The notes under the pieces: generated by a model
What the model was told of the DNA's origin: nothing
The model's database searches: none
What the model saw: the letters and a program-made list of their open reading frames with translations, nothing else
Shown here: positions 34,701 to 47,809 of the stretch, piece by piece
Numbering within the stretch: position 1 is the stretch's first letter
Layout: every line of letters starts with the position of its first letter
Made by a program: the position numbers and the translations under genes
Assembly (NCBI RefSeq): GCF_964340395.1
Contig: NC_135561.1
Coordinates: 15,752,461 to 15,816,460 of the forward strand
Length of the DNA stretch: 64,000 bases
Source of the DNA: Glandiceps talaboti
Lineage: Eukaryota; Hemichordata; Enteropneusta; Spengelidae
Direction of reading: 5' to 3'

Positions 34701-37700
34701 ACATATATTTTGTTGAACCCAGTTCATGCACGGTATAAATGCTAATAATGTCAGCTTGTGCCACTTTTGGTAAAGAAAGATATCAAAATGTTTCAATTTT
34801 TTAAAATTAAATCATGTAGCAAGTTTACAGCTACTTACAAATGTCGTTGCTAGATTATCAGGAAATGTCCTTGCTATGATAGCGAAGGCTGCAGTACCCG
34901 ACGCAGCGGCTCCTAGTGCTTCAACAGATCTTACCACAAAACAGAACACTACAAACTCGGTTCCAGGAGATAATTTGTCAAGAAACCTGGTAAAAATTGA
35001 CAAAAAGAATAATTCGTGATTTTTGGATCACTTGGGTGTTTAATTTTATGAACCCATGTACAATGTAAAACCTGCTAAAAACCTATAAATATTAATATTT
35101 TCCATCGCTTACTTTACAAACGGGTGCCTAAAATATACCATATTAGAGCGGTTTAGATGCACATATCAGGGTCACGTGATTCGAAACAGCCCACGCGTTG
35201 TGTATCAGACGATGCTATGTCAAACTGGCAGTCTACACGTAACTGTAAATACACGTTAAGTTTTTGTCATTTTTCTTCTATTAAATGTCATATTTATATT
35301 GAAGTTCAGAAGCATAACTGTAAACTAATCATTCAGTTTTTCGTTTAGGTATGTTGTTGTGGGGAAAAATGACAAAAATACCGACATGTACACATTCCAT
35401 TGTCTTTCGTGTTTGTGTTCTGAATGCGTAACTACACACAACTTGTGTACGTGGCATTGTGTGTATGCCTGCATGATAATGCTCCCCTAGGCGTACACAT
35501 TCTAGCCTGTATCGAAACCTCTGTATACTTCTACCAACTTGAAAACTATTTCCATAGCATAAGGCAAGGAGATACCAGATTAGGGGTTAAAAATGAGGAT
35601 TACAATTGTCAACATACATGCCACTTGATCCATTCACCAAATAGTCAATTTTCTGGATCCAAGATGCATTGCATGAGACAATGTTGTATATGTTGTTACA
35701 TTTACGTGCTCACGTTACATTTGAAATAACATTTTCATTGTGAAAAGGTGGAAAAACATGTTCCCCTCTTTAACTATGATTGATTTTATTGAACAAAGAC
35801 TAAACACCATCAATGACAGAAAACAATTTTACTTCTAAACCCAGAGTATAGTCAGGTGACAATCATCTCCCCAAGTAGTGTCTCCCCAAGTAGTGTGTGC
35901 AAACCCCAAGCGCAATAGAACTACATGGTGTTCTATGGTAAGACATACGATGCATCCTGGAACTGGCAACAGGTCCACATTCCAGATAAAAGAACTACAT
36001 GAATACCTAAATGTTACATCATCCAAAAAAAATGACAAAATAATTTGGAGTAATAGAGATTGACAGTAACTTTTGTTATAGTACTTAGGATTCAACTACT
36101 GTACAGAATGACTCTGTTTAGCACTCCAAGTGGCCAACATATACAATCTTTTGTCTTTATGATACACCAGAATATGCTATCTTGTAGAGATCAATATGAA
36201 AGCTATATCATAATGTGAGAACTTACCCAAATATTATTGCACAACATCCACAAGTGAATGAACCAGAGAGAAACATAAACTTGGCTCCTATTTGTGGTAG
36301 CTGAAAATATCAAAATTTAGAATTGTTGATTAGAAGCTGTCACAGAGATCACAAGGCAAGGTAAGTTTGTTATTTTTGAGTATCGCTTTTGAATTTCAAT
36401 TTTGTCATGGAAATTCAAAACTCTGATACGAGAAACACAGTACCATTAAAGCCACCAATAAAATAATGCATAATGTACCATATAAGGAAGAACGTGACTG
36501 GAAAACCAACTTCATTTGAAAAATTAAAAATGTCTCAAATCACCCAAAACTTAGTGTTTCAAGTTATTTTCTAACAGGGTTACTGAGTTTATATCAACTT
36601 TTTACTCAAGTGAAACTATCTACATAAAACCTCCAATAAACTATATAATGTTAATGTTGATGAATACTTTAAGAGACATTACAATTGTCATCTGGCATTG
36701 AACAGTTATATTTCAATAGTCTTTCCACACTTCCAACATGTATCAAGTCAACATTTTCACAAATACAGTGACAGATTTCTTTCCTGTAATATATTCATAA
36801 TACCTGGGTATATATAGTCCAACATTAGGAGATAAAAAATCTGTAATACTCTCTAAAATGGCAGTTTCATAGACACTCTATGAGCTCTGTGAGTGTGTTA
36901 CATGATCAATTACGTCATGTAGCACAAATAAGTATCATCGTATTCAGCCCCTCTTTATATGCAGAGTAGGCTTTCAAAGGCTTTTATTTCTGAGGTGCAT
37001 AGTGTGTTACCATCTACAGTGTCAATGTAGTAAGTAGGGTGGTACTATAAGCTAGACTGTTTTTTTTTGCCAGCTGAGACTGGCAAACTGAGCCTGGTCT
37101 CAGATGGCCATTTTTTTTGCCCTCTGACACTGATCTCAGATGGCTATTTTTTGGCAAACTGCGACTCTCAGTTCATGGTCTCAGTTGAATGTTTTAGGTA
37201 CCCTTACATAACTCAGGTATATGCATAACTTTAGACCCTACATGAAAGGGCCTATGGCATAACTATCTTTTATTCACCTGTTTTTCACATCACAGACAGC
37301 ACACATTCCTCTTCCCTATGTATACATTGACCTTTTTTCAGGTTATTTTGTGTTTTTTTAATTTTGTACATTGTACTAACATGGTAGAAGAAAGGCAACC
37401 AACCAAAGTACATAGCTACAGATAAATAAATGATAGCATACGATGGCCATTGTCAGCACACATAGCCTACTTCTCCATTGTGTTGATCAAAGTCTCACAT
37501 AGTCAGTCAACTTTTCAGAAAATAATTTAAACAGTGCGGGAAGTTGGAATCTATATGGGTTATCCTATTGCAACATTACATGCCTCCTTGCAGCAATGGT
37601 AAAACACACGCAGTTGTAACACACCAAGTCTGTTTACCATGTTCTGACTTGTCAATATACAATCACCTTTTTTCTTTTTTTCTTTAATAATATTTATTTA

Positions 37701-39435
37701 ACTATACAAAGACAAAGCAAAAGGAGGGAGACAACTCAGCAAACATAAAGCACAAAACACGCTGACCATACAGAGCGGAAAAAAAGAAAATGTAATAAAA
37801 ACTGTTGCAACCCAGTCAAAATACTTTCCTCAAGTTTGTCAGAAGTGATCATCTCTTTTGAAATTTAGTCTGTCTGTTCTTTGTAATGGCACCTTAGTTT
37901 TCAATCTTGTACAACTGCTTGATTTGCTCAGTAAAATTTTGGAATGGTGGATGCCTTGCTGATACTCTGAATTTATAAATAAACTACTTAGCTTGAATTA
38001 CCGAGAATTTCTGAGAAATGTGTCGATTCATACAAAATACACAATCACTTGGTATTTATCATTTTTATTAGGCTATGCAACCTAAAATGACATCACGAGA
38101 CAACAGTTTCTCAAAGTGACGTCTGTACGGACAATCATCAAAAATGACTAGTGATTCATAATTTCAACTGTCCGTGCATACATGTTTTCACAGCAGACGA
38201 ATATGGTATACTGCAAAGTCTGGCATAGAAACTCCATAAGTTTTTTAAAATATTCTGAAGACAATGCCACCCTTGTGTCTAAAAAGGACAAATTCATTAT
38301 TTATTTTGGATAAGATGTTGTTTGAGGGACACCCTTCACTGTTATTGGAAGGTACACCTATGGAGTGTGTTGCGCATGACATGCGATCACGGTATAACAG
38401 GAAGGCATAAAAATGAAGGAAATGATGTTGTGTGTTACAGGACACATTCTGATTGAACTTACTAATACAATATTTGCCAGTCTCTCTCAGGCAAGTGGGT
38501 CACCCCAAAACTGACACTCCCTCATGGAAACAGACATATCATGTTGCCCTCATGATCAATCACGTCAACACCTACATGTGTCTAATTTTTTACTGTCCCA
38601 GCAGAAAAGTAACGCACTGGAATTCAAGAATGTAGGTACATTGTATAGATCTAATTTTAATTCTAAACTCTTTTGTAAAATGTGGTTCTTGTGAAGACTC
38701 AAAACACTTTCTTCAATGTTCCCTTGAAACTCTCTCCAGCAACTTTTTTTTTAGTGTACATGATGTTGCGATCAAATTGAGTGTACTTACAAATTTTCCT
38801 AAAATTGGAGATGATATAAACATCACTAGTGCAAATCCGCCAAAGATAAGACCAATTATCGTATCAGAAGCACCCATCTTAGTAGCCTGAAAAAAAATAA
38901 CAATGAAAATAAAGTTACATTTACAGAAATAGTATGTCTGAAATTTGCCTATACTTCAGTGTAAACAATATGTCATGAATATTCAATGTGCAATTTGAAT
39001 ATATAATTTCTGCAGACTCCCACAATGCAACAGCCCATGGTAAAATTACCATATAAATGCACAAGATCAACTTGATGTTTCTCTGAAATTGTACGTAATT
39101 GTAGGTGATGTAAAATCATGAAATGACTCTCCAGAACCCAAGTGTATGAAAATCACTTCAATTTCTGGAGTGGTGTTCCCCTGTTAGCAATCGTGTGAAG
39201 CATAAACAATAATGAATCCTTCAGTCTAAGAAATAACCTATAAAGTGATTATCCTTACCTCAATAGGAAAGAATGGTGCCATGATACTAAAACTTGTAAA
39301 GTCTGCTAAGTTAGCCAGAGCAACACTGACTAACGTCAACTTCTGTATTTTTGTTATCCCAGATTTTTTCTCATCGGGATCTTTATGTTCAGTCTGAATA
39401 CTTCCATATTCATTTGTGTCGGAATAATTCTCCAT
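26304..39435 (-). CDS. SLC18B1: SLC18B1-like MFS transporter, copy C (complete, inverted)
   Basis: Thirteen exons on the minus strand, 5' to 3': 39435-39259, 38886-38791, 36300-36227, 34986-34839, 33871-33803, 33169-33079, 32045-31909, 31400-31302, 30574-30480, 28836-28741, 27967-27893, 27643-27500, 26397-26304 (TAA). They total 1395 nt, 464 aa, in frame throughout. Exon lengths 2-12 are identical to copy B. The start is ATG 39435 (MENYSDTNEYGSIQTEH); the only codon upstream that could extend it is GTG. I found the last exon by matching phase and the basic RR start. It encodes RRVPTEKAIVV followed by DEVNDERSPLLNV, with an ExxxLL acidic dileucine signal as in vertebrate SLC18B1 tails. It is more diverged from A and B than they are from each other, so it is the older paralog. 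Its introns contain two copies of a roughly 380-bp dispersed repeat, foldback elements, an AC repeat and a G-rich minisatellite. Confidence 0.9.
27040..27440. repeat. Dispersed repeat R1, copy 1 (intron 12 of copy C)
   Basis: About 380 bp shared with 35150-35525 in the same orientation: GTCACATGATTCGAAGCAAC, GTATCAAAGGATGCTACGTC, TCTACACATAACTGTAAATA, AGCATAACTTTAAACTAAT and GATAATGCTCCTATAGGCG. It has no obvious coding capacity or terminal inverted repeats. Confidence 0.85.
29075..29500. repeat. G-rich minisatellite in intron 9 of copy C
   Basis: Tandem units built from TTGGGATAGG, TTGGGAGAATC and TTGTAGGG, about 15-50 bp per higher unit. It ends in GGGTTGGGTTGGGTAGG. The plus strand is almost free of C with many GGG runs, so quadruplex formation is possible. 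In the copy C transcript the strand is C-rich. Confidence 0.92.
30804..31057. mobile_element. Foldback/MITE element, about 250 bp, in intron 8 of copy C
   Basis: Long terminal inverted repeats of about 90-100 bp. The left arm TTTGAACTTTTGTTCCAAAC ... GACTGCACACTTCAGTCTTT is matched by its reverse complement, ending GGAACAAAAGTTCAAATT. The centre is about 60 bp with a smaller inverted repeat (GTCACGTG/CATGTGAC-like). Half-arms occur at 9062-9150 and 24093-24180. Confidence 0.85.
31657..31771. repeat. (AC)n, intron 7 of copy C
   Basis: AC repeats with one short interruption (ACAGAGCACTGC) in the middle. Confidence 0.96.
34434..34550. mobile_element. Foldback element R2 in intron 4 of copy C
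   Basis: A hairpin of about 115 bp. The left arm TTTTCTTTGTTCAGCCAAGG-AAAATACAAG pairs with the right arm CAAGTATTTTCCGGCTGAATG-AAGAAAA; inner arms CTTGTCACTA/TAGTGACAA surround a short loop. A single diverged arm occurs at 46582-46640 (TTTTTCTTTGCTCAGCTGAG). Confidence 0.8.
35150..35525. repeat. Dispersed repeat R1, copy 2 (intron 3 of copy C)
   Basis: Counterpart of 27040-27440: GTCACGTGATTCGAAACAGC, GTATCAGACGATGCTATGTC, GTCTACACGTAACTGTAAATA and GATAATGCTCCCCTAGGCG. It is flanked by unique intron sequence. Confidence 0.85.
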
Positions 39436-39873
39436 GATTGACACGACGCCTGTAAATTATCGGTTCTTGTACTTGCTTTGTCAAATATTTTTTTTTTAAA
39501 TGTTGATGTAGACTTCTATGTCTTATTAAGTACTTTATACAAATATAAAGTTGAGAAGTTTGAGCTTCGTACGGATAAAGGGGAACAATTTTACACTTTG
39601 TGTCACAATATAAGAATAAATTTAGAGTTGAAAACTGGCCACTGAGATGGCTGGTTGGTGGCAGTGTACCACTATACTCCTACAGCAGGCTTTCTAGGGA
39701 AATAAAAGAAAGAAAAAAGAACATCAAAGTTTATTAAAAATATGATGATGATCATGGTGGTGGTGGTGGTGAGGAAGGTGATAATGATGATTGTACACAT
39801 ATTGTGATTTCCAAATTGTAACATGTATTTTGGTGTAAATTGACAGATTTTTATTTGACACCACTCTCTCCCC

Positions 39874-39877
<4 letters not shown>

Positions 39878-39909
<32 letters not shown>

Positions 39910-40002
39910 CTCTCTCTCTCTCTGGCTCTCTCTCTCTCTCTCTCTCTCTCTCTGGCTCTCTCTCTCTCTCTGGCTCTCTCTGTCTGTCTCTCTGTCTCTG
40001 TC

Positions 40003-40034
<32 letters not shown>

Positions 40035-40096
40035 CCTCCCTCCCTCCCTCCCTCCCTCCCCCCCCCCTCCCTCCCTCCCTCCCTTCCTCCCTCCCC
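39878..40096. repeat. Polypyrimidine tract (GGCT, TC, TCCC) 5' of copy C
   Basis: Ordered blocks of GGCT, TC with GGCTC interruptions, TCTG, and CCCT repeats. It lies about 440 bp upstream of the copy C start codon; on the gene strand it is purine-rich (GA/GGGA). Confidence 0.94.
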
Positions 40097-40734
40097 TGAA
40101 CAATATCACATAAAATGGTCATCCTATCATTCTAATGTCTATGACCATACATCATACAGGGTCAGTGCACTTCAGACAATCTCAATGAATTGACTTAACA
40201 TACAGAACTTTAGAGATCCAGGTCATTCCTTATCTGACTGTGAGTGTCATATCTGACTGATAATGATATCACATCAAATCTATCATAATGTACACATAAA
40301 ACACAGGGTGTCCACCAGTTAGTGTTTGTTGCCAGGACTTCAAAAATACAATATCAATACCCAATAAATCTAATATTATCTTTATCATATATCATACGTT
40401 ATACTGACCTCAAACTTGTTATACCTGGTATGGTATGAGTCATGTGACAAATTGTCTTGTTTAATTATTACCATATGACTATTCAACAGCTGATGATAAT
40501 ATAGGCACTGTAAAACTTTAACAGTTTAGAATGTATCTAATGTAAACAAATCTGACTGATACCTATCTATATCAATTTGCAAGTCATCCTAGTACCTGAT
40601 TATACTAATAACACAAATAAAGCAGTTACACATTGCTTGCTTTGTTCCTACCCAGAATGTCGAATTTGAAATTTAATCGAAATTGTTCCTACTGTCGCAA
40701 CATACACAAACATTGGTTTGAACCAATTTAGTTG

Positions 40735-41200
40735 AATCAGTTTGATAAACCAATAAATCAATCAACCAACCACTCCAGAAATTATGGCTTTGTCAAGTAA
40801 TCTGTCCATCAATTAATTGTTCTGTCAATTAATCTGGCCCTCAATTACTAAAGTAATCTGTCAGTCAATCAATTAATTGAATTGGTTTGTCAATCATTCA
40901 ATAAATAATGGGTTTGTCAATCAATCACTCAATCAATTAATTAACTGTTCTGTCAATCAGTCCCTCAATTACTAAATAAGGGATCTTTCAGTCAATCAAT
41001 TAATTGGTTTGTCAATCAATTATTGATCAATTAATTAATTAATTGGTCAGTCACTCTATGACCACTAAATTATAGGTTTGTCAATCAATCAATCAATCAA
41101 TCAATTAATTAATTAATTTGTCACATAAATTATGGTTCTGTCAATTAATCACTCATTCAATCACGTAATTAATTAATGGCTTAGTCAATCAATCAGTCTT
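40735..41200. repeat. Degenerate (TCAATCAATTAAT)n region
   Basis: Repeated CAATCAAT, TTAATTAATT and GGTTTGTCAATC/TTCTGTCAATT blocks of about 60-80 bp, a decayed tetranucleotide/minisatellite array. No gene seen. Confidence 0.8.
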
Positions 41201-41756
41201 TTAATATATTTTATTACACCTCAGAAATTCTTATACAAGCTGTAATTGGTCAGAATTGAATCACATGACCTTTATATAGACTATTCCCCGTGCGGTGATA
41301 TTGCCTGGAACTATTGCTCGCTGGAGTTATTTAGACTGGTGTAAATTCTGCGCATCACAACAGTGATAATTTCTACTGTTGCATGCTCAACATGACAAGG
41401 TTACTACAGTAAGAAGCAGAAGTCGAATAAATATAATTACAAATGAGCTGTAGGGTCACTAAAGCTCCTACAAATAACACCATGTCCTCTGTCAATGGTT
41501 ATTCATTCACAATTTGTAAATGCACCATGAAAGGGAAACTTTTCTATCGATGATGAATGATTTTGAACAATAAGTGGACATGTGAATGACTGGCTGGTGT
41601 AATATGTTATACATGTGCTTGGTAATAATTTAATGCCTGCCCTTGGGATGGCCCTCTTCACCAAAATGTTTTGATAGAGTGTCAACCCTTGAGCAGGCAC
41701 TAAATTGTGATACTGTCCTTTGTCTGTCGTCAGTCAATCTATCAATCGATGTCTGC

Positions 41757-41852
41757 ATTCAATCATTCATTCGTTCATCCATTCATTCATTCATTCATCC
41801 ATTCATTCACTCATCCATCCATTCATTCATTTCATTCATTCACTGTCATCAT
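41757..41852. repeat. (ATTC)n tract
   Basis: ATTCATTC/ATCC tetranucleotide repeats with point interruptions. Confidence 0.92.
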
Positions 41853-43744
41853 ACCATATTTCTGTAAAAAATATAACTCTTCCAACCCTTTAGTCTAAGA
41901 TTAATGATTTGCTAGTATCTATGTCTGTACAAATTCATAGGGGTATTTACATATTGAAATGCCCATGTGCCCATATGGTTACAGTTGCCCCTCCCCCTAA
42001 ACAAGAAGAAGTATCCTATGCACTGATTCTCTGTAATCTCTGTGAGTCAACTGATAAGATAACACAGTAGTGTGAGTCAACCTGGGATTGCACCATAGAT
42101 TTTGATTTGGAAATACGGGTTTATTTTACTTTGTACTGTTCGTACAATCTAGCTGTCACACGTTTTAAATACACCCGACAAACCATGACATAAACCCCAG
42201 CATAAACCCTAAAACTCGTCAATTATGTTTTACATATGTAATATTGTCTGTTCCTTTCAGTTCCTAAATGATACACTGTGTTTGTCCTAGCAAAGCTGAC
42301 GAACAGTTACTCGCCGTTTTGTATGTACCTTCATAACATTTATCGAATAGAACGGTACGGCAATACTAGTAATTACTACAGTAACATTAGGTCAAGGTGT
42401 CTTCAATTGATACGTATAAACGCCGGTATATCATTGCATGTTCTGTGACCTACGTCGAATGGAAACCTTCCTGCTTCCATCCTGACAATACACGGTCGTG
42501 ATATTAATTAACACGTGTACTGATACAGTCGGCCTAAATTGCAAAAAAAAAATGTATAACACCATAACATACTGATCACCAAAGCAACACAGTAAGCCTT
42601 CAAATAGCAAAACGATCGCTACAGTGCTAAAATACACATCATGGTTTACGTCACTCACCTTTCACTGTTCAGTGATGCTGATATTTTTCTCAGTCCTTTT
42701 TGACTCAGTGTGAATGCCTCCTTGTAACAAAAGCCGTGTGAACTGAATATGTGGGGTGGATAGTTCCACAGAAAATGTGGTGTCAATCGGTTGTGCAACA
42801 CTGAACTGTTGGACTCATCTTGTGTATGTGTGGGCTGAGAAGGTCATAGAGCCATGTCCTCAAAAGAGTGCAGTGCTATCTAGTGACAACCCGCGATGTG
42901 ATGACGCCCTCACAGTCTACACACGATGTGGTGATCTATATCTGCATGATCTGAGATCGAGAGAACAGCCGCCGAGGGCGATGTAGCGCCTAAATGGCGC
43001 TCAGGCAGGGCTTAGTTCAAGGCTGAGTTAGTTATGTTTCAGACCACTAAGAACTTGTTTGAGGTTGTATTTACGAAAACAAACAAGCAACAGTAAACAA
43101 ATATATAAACAAATATTACCAACAGCTCAGTGTAAACTTTGACATTGTTGGTACTGTTTTATAATTATTACCATATTTGTTGATGTTTGCCAGTATTTAA
43201 TTGTTTGTTTGCTTAGCTTTGTTTGTTTATGTATTTGTTTGTTTGTTTGTTTGTTTTCGTAAACATAAACCTGAGCGCCCTGTGGAACGAACTGTAAAAA
43301 TCCCACATTTTGTACAATTTCATCATTATATTTATTGAAAAAGAATGAATTCGTGCAAAATACCTAATATTGGGTTTTAACTGATAATTCAAATGAGACA
43401 CTTCCCGAAGACAACATCTCCCAAAGAAGCTATATTATAGTTATAGAAGTTGGGTCTTCGTCAAAGTCTAGAACTGTATTAGGTTAATAATGTACAGCGC
43501 CACCTATCATTGAGCATTGACCAAGGGTCGGCTATGACGACACAAATTGACGTTTTAGTAGTCATTAATTATGTACTAGATATGATAATGAGGGTTAGTT
43601 TATTATTGCAGCATCATTTCAACCACGAAATGTAGACGATGGTATAAAAAAAATATCATGTATTGTTTTGTGGCAAAAGTGTTCAGTAGTATGTTTTCAT
43701 GTCACAGTTTGATCAATGTTTTCTTAATTCGGTTGTTGTGACTA

Positions 43745-43749
43745 AAAAT
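43745..43749 (-). terminator. Pol III T-run after tRNA-Asn
   Basis: AAAAA on the plus strand gives TTTTT just downstream of the tRNA 3' end on the coding strand, the usual RNA polymerase III stop. Confidence 0.8.
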
Positions 43750-43753
43750 GAAA

Positions 43754-43760
43754 CGTCCCT

Positions 43761-43821
<61 letters not shown>

Positions 43822-43827
43822 AGAGAC
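43754..43827 (-). tRNA. tRNA-Asn(GTT): tRNA-Asn (anticodon GTT)
   Basis: A 74-nt cloverleaf on the minus strand. The acceptor stem is GTCTCTG pairing CAGGGAC (one G-T pair). The D-arm has TGGCGCAATCGGTTAGCGCG (A box), the anticodon loop is CTGTTAA with GTT, and the T-arm is GGTGG/CCACC with TTCAAGC (B box GGTTCAAGCC). No intron and no encoded CCA. A TTTTT run lies 4-8 bp past the 3' end (43745-43749), a good RNA polymerase III terminator. It appears functional. Confidence 0.96.
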
Positions 43828-44164
43828 GCCCTGGTACGAAAGCTATGTTTTTCTTGTTATATTTCAATACAACCTACAAGCGTAAAAAAAATACTGACAG
43901 AGAGTTACCAGCTGTACTCCAAGGCCATGTGACACAACATGTAATACATTTATAACTAAAATCTATAACCTTTCATATTTCACAAGTTAATTAGAGAGCC
44001 TTCAATAAATTACATCGTGGAGACTCGGGGGGGGGGGGGGAATTAAGGACTGGATCAGTCCTCGGGAGATGGCCATATATTAGAAGATGGAAATTTAATT
44101 AGAGGAGGGACAATGTTTATTTTCAATGTTTATTTTCAATTTGACTCATTTTTTAAAACTAACT

Positions 44165-44685
44165 TCGCATTATTTATGGCCGTTGTGCTAAATGGTGACC
44201 CTTCCTCAATTTCTGATCTCCAAAACATGACACTCCCTGTTCAAATATTTCATATAAAAACACCATCCCCTTTGGCATAGTTGTTAAGAGTTCAAGATTA
44301 GTAGTAGTCACGAGGTCCTGGGTTCGAATCGTACCGTAACCATGCAGAGACTGGGAATTTGTCTGTAGTAAGATCCCACCACATTCATAGTTTTTAGACT
44401 AGATGATCTCAGTGAGCGCACAACATCCCCAATATACCACACTGTTCCCCTTTTAATACTAGTAAGTGAGACCCGCTCCTCTCCTCTCCTCACACCACAA
44501 CTAACAGTTAGTTCACTGCATTTCGTATGTTGGTGGGATGTGGTAGCAGTTATACGATTTTGAAACTGGTGGCAGCGGTGGAATCATGCCAAAATCACAA
44601 AATAATAACGCGATGTTAGATTTATAGAATGGGTTAAGTAAAATGTGACCATCCCCTAATTTCCATTTTCTAAAATATCGATTTT
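44165..44685 (+). mobile_element. Composite tRNA-derived SINE, copy 2
   Basis: The head at 44273 reads TTGGCATAGTTGTTAAGAG with a perfect B box GGTTCGAATC (44321-44330). The body shares GTAGTAAGATCCCACCACATTC, GAGCGCACAAC, CTCCTCACACCA and GATGTGGTAGCAGTT with copy 1. The same GTGACC-TCCC-TAATTTCC flanks occur at both ends. It retains the B box better than copy 1, so is probably younger. Confidence 0.75.
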
Positions 44686-46228
44686 ATACTCGAAATAGCT
44701 ATTTATAGGTTGAAATTGTGACCACGTTGGGCTGCTGAATTTAGGGTGCTGACACAAAAATGATTTTTTTTTTAATTTATTGTATTATTATGTGAGGTAC
44801 AAACAAATTATGTCAAAACCGATAGAGTTTATTGAGCTGTGGAAACTAATTTCCGGTTTTGTAGTGTATATTTAATTTATCGTAATTACGGAGTCTATAT
44901 GACTTCGATAGCTAATTAATTTCCGAAGCGATGATGTATTGCAAGTGAAAGAGACGAGTAACTGAACACAAAAACATTAACAAACTGAGATCATAATCGC
45001 AGATATTTACATAATTATGCACATATAGTACCAGTGCATAGACTATAACAACAGAGGCCTGTCAGCATCAACACAGCAGAATATTGTCTTACTCGTTACT
45101 AGAATTGCAATATGGTATCGTAGGGCTCAAAAACATTATTACTAATGACACTGCTACATGTAGATTTCATCGACCGTCTTAACAACAGTGCTACATTTTG
45201 CTTGCATGAAGTGCCTTTCGTTTATTCACGTCCTTATAATGTAGCAAAAAGTAAAGTTATCATCGAACCAGACAGATGATGTAGAATCTAACAATGTTTT
45301 TTATTAAAAGCCGGACTATAAATTTTAGCAACTTACATCATATTAACTACACTAAGTTGTACCTGACACATTTAATTTTTCACCAAATAACTAAAGATAT
45401 CTTCAGAGAAAATTGATTAATTATTCATTTTATTTTTAAAAAGACATTGTATCTGTTAAATAGTGGCCAACATTATATGTAGTTACTGCAGCACCAAGCT
45501 TGAGCGAAAACTCGATTTTGAGTCCATTACCATGTTAAAACTGTAGTAATTGTGACTGGAACACCATTTTTTGATCGGACAACCAAAATTTGTACACTGG
45601 TGTGGGTGTTACTTGGCAAGCGACAGTGACTAATCGGGCGATCAGCCAATCAGGTGTCCACAAACTTCCCGCTTCAAAATCCAGGGAGCTGAGAATATGA
45701 GAAATACCATCCGGGTAATGAAAAGTCCATACCCGGAGTATACTGTATTAGACAGACATGGTAATGAAATGTCAACATCCGGAGTATATTAGACAGACAT
45801 TGACTGTGTGCGCAATAGGCTCCAACAGGAAGATGTTTGTAATTAAAAGTATCGAGTTTGTTATCAACCAGAAAGAGCTGTCAAAATGAATGATTGATGA
45901 TGGCGAAAGCCCAACCAAATAAACGTCAATAGTATAGCTTGGTTAGTGTGTGTGAACCTTTCAGTAGCTAAGCATGTCTTGTCGAAACCGACGTTTCACC
46001 CAGTTTACATTTAAGAACATGGAGAGTACAGAGAGTATCCAACTTCGATTGATGTATGTCTTCTAACTCCAATGTAAAAATGCACAGTACAGCAGAAACT
46101 GTATTTGAGAACTTGTAGTGTGAAGTGAGTGTCTAATTTTGTTGGTGTATGTGTATTAGCTAGAGTGTATAAATAGCCCGGAAGATATGCAGACATGCAC
46201 GATGGCGCAGACACTGTTATTATCATTA

Positions 46229-46268
46229 TTGTGGTGGTGGTGGTGGTGGTGGTGGTGGTGGTGGTGGT
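46229..46268. repeat. (GGT)n
   Basis: About 13 GGT triplets. Confidence 0.95.
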
Positions 46269-46351
46269 ATGATAGCAGTGTATGAGTTATCTCCGGAGTA
46301 TATTGGAATTCGAAACTCAATACACAACAAAGGGAATTAGCCGGTGTACAA

Positions 46352-46424
46352 AACAGATAAAGTCCGACCAATACATGATGCGCCTCGCTACCGCTCGACG
46401 CATATTGGTCGGATTGTATCTGTT
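46352..46424. mobile_element. Small foldback element, 73 bp
   Basis: AACAGATAAAGTCCGACCAA and a T/A-rich step pair with TTGGTCGGATTGTATCTGTT. The loop contains CCTCGCTACCGCTCG. It is a compact near-perfect hairpin in the gene-poor interval. Confidence 0.8.
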
Positions 46425-46736
46425 ACATATTCACTGAATATTATTAAAATGCTATTGATTATTAATAACAATAATAATAATAATTAGACCTTGTACCTGT
46501 TGATCTGTGGTCGGTTTTATCATTTGTATGAATTAAAATTTAAAGTCTTTACTGTGCATGGCCATGCTCCAAATTACCCAATATTTTTCTTTGCTCAGCT
46601 GAGAAAAATTCGAGTGGTTCTTGTTGCTACGAGTCGCCAACATATAGTAAAGATCTGCCATTTGTTTTAATTACCTAACAATATAACTAATTTCAAGGCC
46701 ATACAGAGTAAAAACTCTACACTTTTATAATGTATG

Positions 46737-47167
46737 AAAGTATGTATGTATGTATGTATGTATGTATGTATGTCTGTTTGTATGTATGTATGTATGTATG
46801 TATGTGTGTGTGCGTGCGTGCGTGCGTATGTATGTATGTATGTATGTATGTATGTATGTATGTATGTATGTATGTATGTGTGTATGTATGTATGCATGTA
46901 TGTGTGCGTGTGTGTATGTATGTATGTATGTATGTATGCATGCATGCATGCATGCATGCATGCATGTATGTATGTATGTATGTATGTATGTATGTATGTG
47001 TATGTACGTATGCATGAATGTATGTGTGTATGTATGTATGTATGTATGTATGTATGTATGTATGTATACATGCATGCATGCATGCATGTATGTATGTATG
47101 TATGTATGTATGTATGTATGTATGTATGTGTATGTACGTATGTATGTATGTATGTATGTATGTGTGC
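46737..47167. repeat. (TATG)n array, about 430 bp
   Basis: Tetranucleotide array with blocks of TATG, TGCG, CATG and TGTG variants. Open frames through it in every phase are artefacts of the 4-bp period. Confidence 0.97.
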
Positions 47168-47809
47168 GTAAACAGATTGAAATCGTTACAGTTGAAGCTT
47201 TAATAAGATATTTAGAGACAGACTGTTCTGTTTCAGGTGAAATGTTTTCAATAGTACACATGTACAATGAGAGTGACTCAGATACTACAATGTATGACAG
47301 GAACATTGATACCAATACCTCTGTTATCTGCAAAAGAAAATGACTAACACGATTTTTATATTTCCTAGGGGATATGTTTTATCTAATTATGAAAATGAAC
47401 TTAAACTTTGAGATTGGTAGCTATTGAAATGTTATCTCTGTTGGCAGATATATAATTGTCAACACTCTACTTAATACCATTATCTAGCATTCGAGTTGAA
47501 TTGTGTGTCTTTTATGAGGCAATACATCAACTCACCAGGTCTAACTATGTCATATCTGTAGACCTTCAAGACAGACTATACCTACTACACTATTCCACTA
47601 TTCTGACATTTTGAACTTTTGAATATTCGTTATCGTTCCAAAAACGGAGAGCAATTTCAAAAAATAAAAATGTCAGTTTAATAGGATAGCAGAATATATA
47701 ATACTGTAAGTAGCGATAGTCTGCAGATAGATTAGTCGAATTATTTCAATTCTGTGTACATGGACATTTCCACTTTTCTCATAATATTGTTTGTATTAAA
47801 TCACGTAAA

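Noticed and set aside
44308-44340. Second tRNA gene suggested by GGTTCGAATC
   Set aside because: A and B box remain but no cloverleaf acceptor or anticodon stem closes. It is the head of a tRNA-derived SINE.
46717-47343. Long open frames on both strands (up to 200 codons) of MYVC/IHTY repeats
   Set aside because: They are produced by a 4-bp TATG microsatellite, which is open in all frames. No start context, splice sites or non-repeat coding part.
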